Below, in pieces: positions 1-9,048 of a DNA stretch of 64,000 nucleotides. Made by a program: the position numbers and the translations under genes. Under the pieces are notes generated by a model. It searched no databases. It was not told where the DNA came from and saw nothing but the letters and a program-made list of their open reading frames with translations. Origin of the DNA: JABFSS01 sp964497975 (GTDB lineage Bacteria; Patescibacteriota; Gracilibacteria; Peribacterales; Peribacteraceae); assembly GCA_964497975.1 (NCBI GenBank), contig CAZCFO010000002.1:124001-188000 (forward strand), given 5' to 3'. The first letter of the stretch is position 1. Each line of letters opens with the position of its first letter.

Positions 1-258
1 ATGGAAGTGGCGCAGATCGTCGCGCACGACGATCAGATGCATCTGCTTGGTGTGCGTGACGGAAAATTCCTTCACGGGCTGATTGTCCTCGAGAACCCGG
101 AAGGCAATGGCGTTCTCCGCGCTCATGTCCTCCACGCGCAATGCTTCCGCAGCCCGAGGATCATGGCCGCCGTGTATCGCCTCATTGGTCGGAGCGGACG
201 AGCAGGACGCAAGAAGAAGGGCTGTGACGAGGACAGAACACGGGGGGAGAGGCTTCAT
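1..258 (-). CDS. Secreted lipoprotein, copper-associated context (partial)
   Basis: This reading frame runs off the left edge, so only the first 86 codons are visible. It starts at the ATG at 258 and begins with a short signal peptide ending in a lipobox (LLLASC, Cys at about residue 19), so a lipid-anchored exported protein is expected. Near the visible end it carries MHLIVVRDDL followed by RHFH. That motif resembles a stretch I recall from small secreted proteins near copper/heavy-metal transporters, where it usually continues into a His-rich segment. The neighbouring gene on the same strand, further right, encodes a Cu+ ATPase, which supports a metal-related role. The exact function is unknown. 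Confidence 0.7.
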   Translation of the reverse strand, partial: MKPLPPCSVLVTALLLASCSSAPTNEAIHGGHDPRAAEALRVEDMSAENAIAFRVLEDNQPVKEFSVTHTKQMHLIVVRDDLRHFH

Positions 259-299
259 AATTTGACGGGAAAGCAGGAGCACTTTACATCTATAGGCGT

Positions 300-596
300 A
301 TGGAAACCCGCAAATTCTGGGAGCCGGAAATGAATACGGAAATGGGATCCGTGGAGCCCGTCATGACGATCGGCCCGCTGCGGGGCACGAACCAACAGAT
401 GAATATGGCAGAGAGCTCCATTCATTCCCTTCTTCTACGTCCGCTCGAGGCTTTGGAGGATTATCTTTTGGAGCGAAAGCGTCCCGAGGCGGAGCAGCGC
501 GCCATCGCCAACGTGCATGTCCAAGTGACCCTCTGGCGGGAGGCTTTGGAGGATTTTCACCAGCAGGACTTTTTTGCCGATGAGGATGACTTATGA
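300..596 (+). CDS. Small hypothetical protein
   Basis: A 98-residue frame between the divergent lipoprotein and the convergent copA. The C-terminal 60 residues look helical and charged, with repeated ALEDY/ALEDF segments and a short acidic tail. There is no signal peptide or recognisable domain. The stop overlaps the copA stop by a few bases in tail-to-tail arrangement. An in-frame ATG at residue 11 is an alternative start. It could be a real small cytoplasmic protein; I do not recognise the family. Confidence 0.45.
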   Translation: METRKFWEPEMNTEMGSVEPVMTIGPLRGTNQQMNMAESSIHSLLLRPLEALEDYLLERKRPEAEQRAIANVHVQVTLWREALEDFHQQDFFADEDDL

Positions 597-2819
597 TGAG
601 CGGCTGTGAAACTTTTTCAGCCGTAGCGAGTTCGTCACGACGGACACAGAACTGAGCGCCATCGCGAGCCCTGCCAGCTCCGGCCGGAGCACCAGGCCGT
701 AGCCCGAGAGCAGCCGTGCGGCAACCGGGATGCCGATGATGTTATAGATGAGCGCGAAGAAGAGGTTCTGCCGGATCTTGCCCATTGCACTGCGACTGAG
801 CCGGATGGCGGTTGCCATGTCCCGCGGGTCGCTGCGGACCAGCACGATGCCCCCTGTCTCCATCGCGATGTCCGATCCCGAACCCATCGCGATTCCCAGG
901 TCCGCCTGCGCGAGGGCAGGGCTGTCGTTGATGCCGTCGCCGACCATTGCGACGCGCTTTCCGCTTTTCTGCAGCGCACGGATTTCCCCCGCCTTGTCCT
1001 CCGGAAGGACTTCCGCGAGCACGCGCGAAATACCCGCCTGTTTCGCGATGGCCGCGGCGGTGCGCGCGTTGTCCCCGGTGATCATCAGGGTTTCGATGGC
1101 CATCGTCTTCAGTCGTTCTACCGCCTCCCGCGCCTCCGGCTTGATAATGTCCGCCACGGCGATGAGCCCCATGACCTGCCCATCGGTGAGGACCATCACC
1201 GTTTTACCCTCATCCTCGAGAGAGCGCATCCGTTCTTCGGCGAGCGTCATCGGCGCGTTGGCCGTTTGCATCATCCGGCGGTTGCCCAGCGAGTATGCCT
1301 TGCCGTCGATGTAGCCCTCCACGCCGGAACCCGGCACGGCACGAAAGCCCTCCACGGGTTTCGTCGTGATGCCCTTCGCCTTCGCATGACGCAGAATCGC
1401 ATCCGCCAGCGGGTGCTCCGAACGCTCCTCCAGGGAAGCCGCGAGCTGCAGCACGCGCTCCTCCGCTGCCGAGAAGGCGATGACATCCGTCACAGAGGTC
1501 TTCCCCCGGGTCAGCGTTCCGGTTTTGTCGAAGACGACGGCGGTGATGCGTTCCGCCGCCTGCAGGGGCCCGCCCCCGCGGATGAGGATGCCGAGTTCGG
1601 CACCGCGACCCGTCGCGACCATGATAGCCGTGGGCGTCGCGAGGCCCAGCGCACAGGGACACGCGATCACCATCACCGATACGAACGCGAGCAGCGCGAA
1701 CGTGAGCGTTGCACCCGCAAGAAGCCAACCGATGAAGGTGATCGCGGCGACGGCGATCACCGCCGGCACGAACCATGCGGCCACACGGTCGGCGAAGTCC
1801 TGCATGGGCGCGCGAGAGCCCTGGGCCTCCTCGACGAAGCGGATGATGTTCGCCAGAACCGTGTCGCGTCCAACTTTCTCCGCGCGGAATTCCACCGAGC
1901 CGCGGCCGTTCATGGTGCCGCCGTAGACCTTCGCGCCCGCTGCTTTTTCCACGGGCATGCTCTCGCCGGTGAGCATCGATTCATCGATGGACGTCGTGCC
2001 CGATGTCACGATCCCGTCTACGGGGATTCTCTCCCCCGGACGGACGATCACGATGTCGCCCGCACACACGCTCTCCAGTGCAATGTCCGCCGGTTTCCCG
2101 TCCCGCAGCACCCGCGCCGTCTTCGGCTGCAGACCCATCAGCCTCTCAATCGCATCACCCGTCGCTCCTGTTGCGCGGGATTCGAGCCACTTTCCCAGCA
2201 TGACGAACGTGATGAGCAGCGCGGACACCTCGAAATACAGGTCGTGCACGTCGCCGGTCGCCGAGCCTGTCGCCATCACGTGTGCGGCGAAGTTCCAGAG
2301 GCTGTAGAGGTACGCCACGGACGTGCCGATGGCGATGAGGCTGTCCATGCCAAACGCGCGTGCCCGGAGATTGGCGAACAAGCCGCGGTAAAATTCGGCG
2401 CCGAAGAAGAACTGCACCGGGGTCGCCAGCAGGAGCGATACGAGAGGCATCCACGGCATCACAGCGTGTGCCGGCGACCCGTCGGGCAGGAACATCACGA
2501 TCATGAAGAAAAGCAGAGGCGCACTCAGCACCAGGCTTCCGAAAAAAGCGTTTCGATATTTTGCGATCTGCTCGCTCCGCATCTGCCGCTGACGTCCCCG
2601 GTCGCCTTCACCGGCGATGGACGCGGTGAATCCCGCCTTCCCGATCGCTGCGATGATTTTCCCGTCATTCACCGTCGTTTCATCAAACACCACAGTCGCT
2701 TTCGCCGCCGCAAAATTCACGCCAGCTTCCAGCACGCCGGGCAATCCTGCGATAGTTCTTTTGATGGTCGCCGCACATCCGGCGCAGTGCATGCCACTGA
2801 GGGAATATGTTCGCTTCAC
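591..2819 (-). CDS. copA: Copper-translocating P1B-type ATPase
   Basis: This 742-residue membrane pump would export Cu+ with ATP hydrolysis. In order it shows an N-terminal heavy-metal-associated domain with the GMHCAGC copper site (Cys12 and Cys15), membrane helices from about residue 90, the TGES actuator loop near 285, the CPC transport motif near 387-389, the DKTGTLT phosphorylation site near 431, an SEHP motif and GDGINDSPAL near the C-terminus. The Tyr-Asn pair in the seventh helix and the Met-x-x-Ser-Ser segment in the last helix match the Cu+-selective subgroup (P1B-1). Length is typical for a single-HMA CopA. The lipoprotein beyond its 3' end on the same strand may belong to the same copper response. 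Confidence 0.95.
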   Translation of the reverse strand: MKRTYSLSGMHCAGCAATIKRTIAGLPGVLEAGVNFAAAKATVVFDETTVNDGKIIAAIGKAGFTASIAGEGDRGRQRQMRSEQIAKYRNAFFGSLVLSAPLLFFMIVMFLPDGSPAHAVMPWMPLVSLLLATPVQFFFGAEFYRGLFANLRARAFGMDSLIAIGTSVAYLYSLWNFAAHVMATGSATGDVHDLYFEVSALLITFVMLGKWLESRATGATGDAIERLMGLQPKTARVLRDGKPADIALESVCAGDIVIVRPGERIPVDGIVTSGTTSIDESMLTGESMPVEKAAGAKVYGGTMNGRGSVEFRAEKVGRDTVLANIIRFVEEAQGSRAPMQDFADRVAAWFVPAVIAVAAITFIGWLLAGATLTFALLAFVSVMVIACPCALGLATPTAIMVATGRGAELGILIRGGGPLQAAERITAVVFDKTGTLTRGKTSVTDVIAFSAAEERVLQLAASLEERSEHPLADAILRHAKAKGITTKPVEGFRAVPGSGVEGYIDGKAYSLGNRRMMQTANAPMTLAEERMRSLEDEGKTVMVLTDGQVMGLIAVADIIKPEAREAVERLKTMAIETLMITGDNARTAAAIAKQAGISRVLAEVLPEDKAGEIRALQKSGKRVAMVGDGINDSPALAQADLGIAMGSGSDIAMETGGIVLVRSDPRDMATAIRLSRSAMGKIRQNLFFALIYNIIGIPVAARLLSGYGLVLRPELAGLAMALSSVSVVTNSLRLKKFHSRSS

Positions 2820-2898
2820 TGCTGGATACTACGCGACTGCGGGGAAAGCGGGTTTCGAAAAGTACGGGAAAATATCTGTCTCATTCTACGGTCAATGC

Positions 2899-2904
2899 TA
2901 CAGT
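2899..2904 (+). promoter_or_regulatory. Extended -10 promoter, leaderless start
   Basis: TACAGT preceded by TGC (extended -10), ending 7 nt before the ATG at 2912. Transcription would begin at the start codon. This rejects the longer reading frame from 2807. Confidence 0.6.
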
Positions 2905-2911
2905 CGTCGCC

Positions 2912-4294
2912 ATGCATCGACGTTCCACGGCAGCTCTTGCCATCAGCCTCTCCCTGCAGATTCTCCTGCCGGTCTCTTCGGTGTCCGCAGCGACTCCCCC
3001 GTTCCCGGACATGAAGAATTCCTGGTACGGATATCAGGAGGCGGTGTCGTACCTCAAGGCGCGTGACGCCATCGGGGGCTATCCCAACGGGACGTTCCAG
3101 CCGGCCGCGACCATCAACCGGGCGGAATTTCTCAAGCTCGTCTTCCGCTCCCGCACCGGCGCCGAGCCGCTGAGCGGCGACTGCTTCCTGGATGTCCCGG
3201 CCACGGCATGGTTCGCGCCGTTCGTGTGCGCGGCCCAGCGGAGAGGCGTCGTGGAGGGGAATCCCGCTCCGGGCGGCCGAGTCTTCCGGCCCGAACAGCC
3301 GGTGATCTTCGCCGAGGCCATCAAGATGCTGTTGCTCGCGTACGAGAAGCAGATTGACAACCCGCGCGTCCTGCCTGGCCAGCAATGGTTCGAGCCGTAC
3401 GTGCAGGCGCTCGACCGTCTTCAGGTGCTTTCGCGCCACACGTACGTTCCCGGCGATCCGCTCACCCGCGAGCGCGCCGCGGATCTCATTTCGCGCTTTC
3501 TGCGGCGGGAAGAGGAAAAGACCGACCTGACCCGCTCGCCGGGATGCGGGAAGCCGACCCCCGAACCGCTCACGACCGTCCGCGCGGGCGGTGCCGACCG
3601 GGCCGTGTCGCTCACCGTCCCGCGTTCGTACAAGCCCGAGGCGGCTTCGCCGCTGATCATCGTCTTCTTCGGACGCACGGCGGACTATGAGCAGCTCAAG
3701 TCGTACATCGGTATCGAGGAGCAGGCGACGGACTACCTGGTCGCATACCCCACGCAGATCCGCAGCCCGTCCGGAAGCTTTTCGTGGAGCCCCTCGGGCG
3801 TCAGCGGGACGTCGGTGGATCTCTCGTACTTCGACGCGCTCGTCGAGACCATCGCCGGGCGGTACTGCATCGACATGGAGCGGATCTTCGTCGCCGGGTA
3901 TTCCACCGGCGCATGGATGGCCAACAGCGTCGCGTGTCTCCGCGGCGGCGTGGTCCGCGCATCCGGGACCGTCGCGGGCGACTCGGTGGCCGCGCGGTGC
4001 ACCGGACCGTCGGCGGGCATGATCATCCACAATCCGAAGGACGGACTCGTCCCCTTTTCCGCCGCCGAGCGCACCCGCGATCAGCGCCTGCAATCCAACA
4101 ACTGCCAGCAGCGCGCCGAGCTGGTCCAGCCTGACGCGCTCAAGTGCCAGCTGTACGAGGACTGCGACGGCCGGAACACCGTCACGTGGTGCCCGCATGA
4201 GCTCGACAAGGATCCACGGGGAGTCTTCTATCCGGAGAACTGGCCCGCCCAGGCGCCAGCGGCGATCGTGAAGTTCTTCGATACATTCCGGTAG
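2912..4294 (+). CDS. SLH-domain protein with PHB depolymerase/feruloyl-esterase-like domain
   Basis: A 460-residue secreted protein. The start at 2912 gives a clean signal peptide (residues 1-26, cleavage after VSA) and has a -10 element 7 nt upstream. Residues about 30-200 form three S-layer homology repeats (for example NGTFQP...NRAEF), which would bind the cell-wall polymer. The C-terminal half is an alpha/beta hydrolase of the polyhydroxybutyrate depolymerase/LpqC type, with the nucleophile elbow GYSTG (Ser331) and several Cys that could form disulfides. It is therefore a cell-surface esterase held in the S-layer; the substrate is unknown. A fusion of SLH and esterase is reasonable for a surface enzyme. 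Confidence 0.85.
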   Translation: MHRRSTAALAISLSLQILLPVSSVSAATPPFPDMKNSWYGYQEAVSYLKARDAIGGYPNGTFQPAATINRAEFLKLVFRSRTGAEPLSGDCFLDVPATAWFAPFVCAAQRRGVVEGNPAPGGRVFRPEQPVIFAEAIKMLLLAYEKQIDNPRVLPGQQWFEPYVQALDRLQVLSRHTYVPGDPLTRERAADLISRFLRREEEKTDLTRSPGCGKPTPEPLTTVRAGGADRAVSLTVPRSYKPEAASPLIIVFFGRTADYEQLKSYIGIEEQATDYLVAYPTQIRSPSGSFSWSPSGVSGTSVDLSYFDALVETIAGRYCIDMERIFVAGYSTGAWMANSVACLRGGVVRASGTVAGDSVAARCTGPSAGMIIHNPKDGLVPFSAAERTRDQRLQSNNCQQRAELVQPDALKCQLYEDCDGRNTVTWCPHELDKDPRGVFYPENWPAQAPAAIVKFFDTFR

Positions 4295-4368
4295 ATCCAT
4301 TTGCCGCGCTTGGTTGCGCATTAAGAAGATTGCGGCGCAATTTGTAGAAAAGCCCTGCCGCTTCCCTG

Positions 4369-4374
4369 TAGGCT
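4369..4374 (+). promoter_or_regulatory. -10 promoter element, leaderless start
   Basis: TAGGCT ends 7 nt before the GTG at 4382. No convincing -35 box is visible. Confidence 0.45.
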
Positions 4375-4381
4375 TGCTTCC

Positions 4382-6217
4382 GTGCGTAAATTAACTTTTG
4401 TCCTTGCCGCTACCCTCCTGATTCTCTCCGTCGCGGAAACTGTTCCGATGGCGGAGGCAAAAGTGATGCCTCTCGCCGAGCGCATCCGCATCCGCCGCAA
4501 CCGGCGTCTGCCGGCCGCCATGGACGCGCTCAAGGTGATGTCCTCCACAAGCAGCTCCACATCCTCCGCCGGCCGCGCACCCGTCATGCGCCCACCGTCC
4601 ATCCGCGCACGCCGCGCCCTGTCTTCGTCCAGTTCTTCCATCAGCTCCGGCATCAGCACGCCCATCCGCGGCGTTCTGCAGATCGACCAGGTTGCCTCCG
4701 GGCCCATGGACAACGTCGCGGGTTCGACCGCGGTGACGCTCCTGATGTTCGACGCCACCGTCGCGAACGAAAATGTCGTCCTCTCCACGCTTAAGTTCCG
4801 CGCCGAACAGGGATCCCTGTCCGCGGCGGACCAGTACGAACTCCATGCCGTATCCTCCACCGGGCAGCGGACGCGGCTGTCCGTCGCCCCCTTCTCGTCC
4901 GACGTGATCGCGTTCCACGACCAGCGCATCCTCCTGCAGGAAGGCAAAACGCAGCGCTTCGCGATCACCGCAAGACTGCGCTCCGGGGGATCGTCCTCGT
5001 CGATCGCACTGGGCTTCCTCACCTCCGATCCCCTCTTCATCCAGGCGAAAGGCATCCGGTACAACCGCGATCTGGCGCCCGGCATCCAGGTCGATGACAT
5101 TCCCTGCAACGGCGCCTACGTCTGCCGGGTGATCGTCCACACGCGCCCGGCGGGCAACATCACGGTCCACACGCTCGGCAATCTTTTTGTCACCCGCGAT
5201 ACGCTCCCGTCTCCCTCCCGCCAGCTGCTCTTGGGGGAGAAATCCGATGCGGCCCTGCGACTCAAATTCCACGCCACGGCCGAAGACGTCGCCGTCACGT
5301 ACCTTTCAATCGGCGGCGGCAACGACAGCATCTTTGCGCTTGAGCTCTTTACCGACGGCTCTTCGACGCCGTTTGCGACCGCACGCGAAGTCCAGTGCGA
5401 CACGCCCACGCCGGGAGAATTCTGCGCGCGGATGGCGGACGGCATGTTCACCGTCCCGCAGGACCGCGACGTCCGCGTCCACGCACGGGCGGTCATGAAG
5501 GCCAACAGAGAAGGGGGCACGTCAGGCGAGACCGCCGCATTCACGCTCACCGATTCCACCTCGTCGCACCTCGCCGTCAAAGCCCGCGGGCACAGCTCCG
5601 GCAAAGACCTTTCGCAGAACAACGGCAACTCGTCCACGGAGGGCGAAATCTTCATCGGGCGCGAATCACCCGGCGGCAACTCCTCCATCACGTCGTCGAC
5701 GCATGATGCCGTCGCCGCGAAGATCACGGGCATCTCCAATGCCAACGCCGATGCCGACCAGTCAGCGATTCCGTACGGGCTCTCCACCTTCGGCGCATTC
5801 CGCTTTACCGCCGCGCCCAACCAGAATGCGCGCTTCGTAACCTTCACGAGGCTCGTCTTTACGGTCTCGGCGCTGAATTTTCAAGTCGCCGACATCCGGC
5901 TCTTCAATACCGCTGATAGCTCCAAAACGATCACCTGCTCCACCTCCGGCACGACGGGAACGATCACCGTCACCTGCGACAATCCCGTCAATGGCACCGT
6001 GGTGACCTCCATCGATCAGGGCAGTACCGCCACCTTCGCTCTCCGCGGGTTCATCACCTCCGGCAACATCGGCGGCACGGCGTTCCTGCAGGCCACGCTT
6101 GGCAGCCTGGGCGACCGCAGCACGCCGGGGTCCGTGGAATGGACCGATGGCGAAAGCAGCTTCACCTGGATGGACGTTCCGGTGACGCAAGTACGGTCGA
6201 CGCAGTATCGGTCGTGA
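4382..6217 (+). CDS. Serine-rich secreted protein of unknown function
   Basis: A 611-residue exported protein starting at GTG, with a signal peptide ending near AEA (residue 26). After a basic/serine-rich linker (about residues 35-95, with runs of Ser) come at least three beta-rich segments. One spans about 95-190, another holds two close Cys pairs, and the last (about 470-605) carries CSTSG...CDNP. No membrane anchor or sorting signal is seen at the C-terminus. The polyserine linker is shared in style with the surface proteins at 17-27 kb, so a cell-surface or secreted structural role is inferred. No enzyme motif was recognised. Confidence 0.75.
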   Translation: MRKLTFVLAATLLILSVAETVPMAEAKVMPLAERIRIRRNRRLPAAMDALKVMSSTSSSTSSAGRAPVMRPPSIRARRALSSSSSSISSGISTPIRGVLQIDQVASGPMDNVAGSTAVTLLMFDATVANENVVLSTLKFRAEQGSLSAADQYELHAVSSTGQRTRLSVAPFSSDVIAFHDQRILLQEGKTQRFAITARLRSGGSSSSIALGFLTSDPLFIQAKGIRYNRDLAPGIQVDDIPCNGAYVCRVIVHTRPAGNITVHTLGNLFVTRDTLPSPSRQLLLGEKSDAALRLKFHATAEDVAVTYLSIGGGNDSIFALELFTDGSSTPFATAREVQCDTPTPGEFCARMADGMFTVPQDRDVRVHARAVMKANREGGTSGETAAFTLTDSTSSHLAVKARGHSSGKDLSQNNGNSSTEGEIFIGRESPGGNSSITSSTHDAVAAKITGISNANADADQSAIPYGLSTFGAFRFTAAPNQNARFVTFTRLVFTVSALNFQVADIRLFNTADSSKTITCSTSGTTGTITVTCDNPVNGTVVTSIDQGSTATFALRGFITSGNIGGTAFLQATLGSLGDRSTPGSVEWTDGESSFTWMDVPVTQVRSTQYRS

Positions 6218-6220
6218 TTA

Positions 6221-7246
6221 CTAGTCTTGAGAGCGATCAAATGCAGATTGCAATCCACCTCTTAAATTCTTCCACGAGAATGCCTTGTCATACTCGCTAC
6301 AAAATATTTCAGCTTTTTTTTGGTATTCATTAGTTGCCTTCGACCAGCGAAATAGTTTGCTTTTCTTGAGTTCGAAATTAATTCTAAATCCATTTGCCGT
6401 AAGTGGTTGCGGACGGTCTCTGTAGTATCTTGCGATATTTTCTTCAATTGTTGTTAATTTATCATCCCTTCTGTGTGGCTTTAACTCTTCCCTATTTTTT
6501 GCAGAACTAAAAATAAAAGTTATTTCGGCATAAATATTCTTCAATGACACCAATAAATAATCAGAACCACTTGATGTCCTAATAATGCCTCCTGGGGGCA
6601 GGAAGAACTTTTGATTGGTTCCAATTAAACCAAAATAATCCTTTAGGCCGATTTCATTTCCTTTTGATTCTCCACTACAAGTGATTCTCTGAGAGCCACC
6701 GGATAATCCAATAAACATCGGCTCTGCCTTGCAGCCCGCCCAGTCGGAATTCTTTACGTGCATCCAAGAGAGAGTGGCGGCTCCTAAAAGCTGTAAATCA
6801 TACTGAGGGTGCTGTTTTGTTTCTGTCTTCTGCAACTGATCAATGCCACTTATTTCATTGTAACCGTCTAATTCTCCGTTCAGCCATGCGACATTATCAT
6901 TGTATAAGGCGAATATCTCAGGGGATATTAAATCACCAGAACCAGTTTTAAAAAGCATTACATCAGTAGTGCAACTAATCGGCTCCAGTTTGTTATTGAT
7001 GTTCCATAAGACAAAGCTAACTGAAGAAGCCACTACAAAAATTACTACTTTTATCCACGTATGCCATTTTTTGTCAGCAACCCAAATACCCAAGCCCGCT
7101 ATAAGAATTGTCGCAAGAAGTTGACCACCAATAACATCGCGATCTGTAGGATTTATAGGCCAATTTGCCCAGAATATAATAATTAAAATAGTAAATACGC
7201 AAGCTGCGATAGAGAGAATGATCGCGGGTTGTCTTTTTTTTCGCAT
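6221..7246 (-). CDS. AT-rich membrane protein of unknown function
   Basis: A 341-residue protein beginning at the ATG at 7246, which places three hydrophobic helices in the first 110 residues (one at about 8-28, then two closely spaced). The remainder is soluble, with two or three Cys and a basic C-terminal third. The frame continues upstream to 7405, but that part is GC-rich and not membrane-like. Base composition is strikingly AT-rich compared with all neighbours, with many AAA, ATT and TTT codons, so recent horizontal acquisition is likely. It abuts the end of the previous gene. I do not recognise the family. Confidence 0.65.
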   Translation of the reverse strand: MRKKRQPAIILSIAACVFTILIIIFWANWPINPTDRDVIGGQLLATILIAGLGIWVADKKWHTWIKVVIFVVASSVSFVLWNINNKLEPISCTTDVMLFKTGSGDLISPEIFALYNDNVAWLNGELDGYNEISGIDQLQKTETKQHPQYDLQLLGAATLSWMHVKNSDWAGCKAEPMFIGLSGGSQRITCSGESKGNEIGLKDYFGLIGTNQKFFLPPGGIIRTSSGSDYLLVSLKNIYAEITFIFSSAKNREELKPHRRDDKLTTIEENIARYYRDRPQPLTANGFRINFELKKSKLFRWSKATNEYQKKAEIFCSEYDKAFSWKNLRGGLQSAFDRSQD

Positions 7247-7519
7247 ATTTATTGAAGCAGTAATCAGGATCTTGGTTGGCTGGGCCTGACGCGCCGCATC
7301 CGTACTTTTTGCCGTTCCGGAGCCAAGAACGTGGCATTCGTGCGCTGCGATTTGCAGGCTCAACAGGTCCGATCGGCAGTTGGTGACGCGGATCTCAGCG
7401 TGCAACGGCGGAGCGAGTCAGGGAAGAGCGATGACCGCCAGAAGGCAGCCATCTGCTCCGCGCCTATTTGCCACACCCCGGCCCCCGAGTTATAGGATGA
7501 CCTGTTCCCACCTCTTTCG

Positions 7520-9037
7520 ATGAAATACTTCCTCTACTGCCGCAAATCGTCGGACCGGGAGGACCGCCAGATCCTGGGGCCCGAGGCGCAGAAGCGGCTC
7601 CTCCTGGAGTTCGCCGGTAAGAAGCACCTGGACGTCGTCGACGTCTACGTCGAGCACCAGACGGCGTACAAGAGCGGCCGACCGCTCCTCAACGAGATGC
7701 TCAAGCGCCTGGAGCGGGGCGAGGGCGACGCCATCCTGACCTACCACCTGACGCGGCTGGCCAGAAACAGCTTCGACGGCGGCCGGATCATCTACATGAT
7801 GGACGAGCGGACCATCCGCGAGATCTCCACGCTGGAGAAGACCTACACCAACCACGCCGACGACAAGTTCCTGATGCAGATCCACTTCGCCATGGCGAAG
7901 AAAAGCTCGGACGACACCAGCCAGTTCGTGACCCGCGACATCGAGTCGAAGCTCCTTAAGGGGGAGTACCCGGGCCTGGCCCCCCGCGGCTACCTCAACA
8001 TCACCCGGGACGGGCACATCGCCCGCTCGCGCGACACGACGGAGCGCTACCTGCAGCTGCTCAAGCTCGGCCGGCCGCTGAGGCGCGAGGAGATCGACCC
8101 GGTGGAGGGCCCGCTCGTCCGCTGGCTCTTCGAGCAGGCCGCGGAGGGGAAGAAGACCGTGCGGCAGCTGCAGCGCCTGGGCTTCCAGGCGGGGCTGCGC
8201 TGCCCCAAGAGTGGGCGGATGCTCACCAAGGCCACCGTCCGCAACATCCTGACGAACCCCTACTACTACGGGGCCATCGAGTACCGCGGGAAGCTCTACA
8301 CCCAAAACGTCCAGCACGAGCCGCTCGTGTCCAAGGCGGTCTTCGACCGGGCCGTGCAGGCCCTGGGCCGGCGGGGGCGGTTCCGCAAGCACGTCTACAC
8401 CTTCGGGCGGGGCTTCGCCCACTGCGGGAGCTGCGGCAGCGTGGTGACCGCGGAGACGCACAAGGGGCACGTCTACTACCGCTGCGCGAAGTCCAAGACC
8501 ACCTGCGACCAGAAGAAGTTCGTCCGCGAGGAGGCGCTGGAGTACCAGGTGATCGAGCTGCTCGACGGCCTGCGGATACCCCGGGCGTTCGCGGAGTACG
8601 CCCGCGGCCGCCTGCCGCAGGTGCAGGCCGAGCAGGAAAAGGTCGCCGCCCACCTGCGCGGGCGCTACGAGGCGCGGGTGGCCGAGTGCCAGGGGACGCT
8701 GGAGCGGCTGCTGGAGTTCAAGACGTCGCCCAACAACGCCGACGGCCGGCTGCTCTCCGACGAGGAGTACCTGCGGCAGCGCGAGCGCATCCTGGAGGAG
8801 CTGGACGCCTGCAAACGCCAGCTGTCTGGGCTCGGCGGGACCGCAGGGGCGGCCCCCGTGAAGGAGCTGCAGTCGCTGATCCACAGGTTCAACGACTCCA
8901 CATCCGAGGAGAAGCAGTCGATCCTGCACCAACTCGGGACGAACTGGAAAGTCCGGGACGGGCGCATCACCGGAGAGTTGCGGGAGCCGTATAGCACTCT
9001 GGTTGGCCTTGCGGCCAGCGGGCAAGGAAACGAATGA
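7520..9037 (+). CDS. Large serine recombinase
   Basis: A 505-residue site-specific recombinase. The N-terminal resolvase domain has the catalytic YCRKS signature (Ser10) and the conserved RLARN segment. It is followed by the 'recombinase' domain (about residues 150-270, with the NPYYYG motif), a zinc ribbon (CGSC ... C ... C, about residues 300-335) and a coiled coil near 380-450. Such enzymes integrate and excise mobile elements. Composition is even more GC-rich than the host background and unlike the AT-rich genes on either side, so it probably came from a different donor. It marks this region as a mobile or decayed island; no attachment core could be identified. The convergent Ntn-hydrolase gene ends 11 nt away. 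Confidence 0.93.
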   Translation: MKYFLYCRKSSDREDRQILGPEAQKRLLLEFAGKKHLDVVDVYVEHQTAYKSGRPLLNEMLKRLERGEGDAILTYHLTRLARNSFDGGRIIYMMDERTIREISTLEKTYTNHADDKFLMQIHFAMAKKSSDDTSQFVTRDIESKLLKGEYPGLAPRGYLNITRDGHIARSRDTTERYLQLLKLGRPLRREEIDPVEGPLVRWLFEQAAEGKKTVRQLQRLGFQAGLRCPKSGRMLTKATVRNILTNPYYYGAIEYRGKLYTQNVQHEPLVSKAVFDRAVQALGRRGRFRKHVYTFGRGFAHCGSCGSVVTAETHKGHVYYRCAKSKTTCDQKKFVREEALEYQVIELLDGLRIPRAFAEYARGRLPQVQAEQEKVAAHLRGRYEARVAECQGTLERLLEFKTSPNNADGRLLSDEEYLRQRERILEELDACKRQLSGLGGTAGAAPVKELQSLIHRFNDSTSEEKQSILHQLGTNWKVRDGRITGELREPYSTLVGLAASGQGNE

Positions 9038-9048
9038 GTGACAAACAA

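Noticed and set aside
1..333. The 110-codon plus-strand frame at the left edge
   Set aside because: The minus strand encodes a lipoprotein with a good signal peptide and lipobox over the same bases.
1266..3014. A 582-codon open frame on the plus strand opposite copA
   Set aside because: It is rich in Arg and His without domains and lies antisense to a complete copA with all P-type ATPase motifs; it is a by-product of high GC content.
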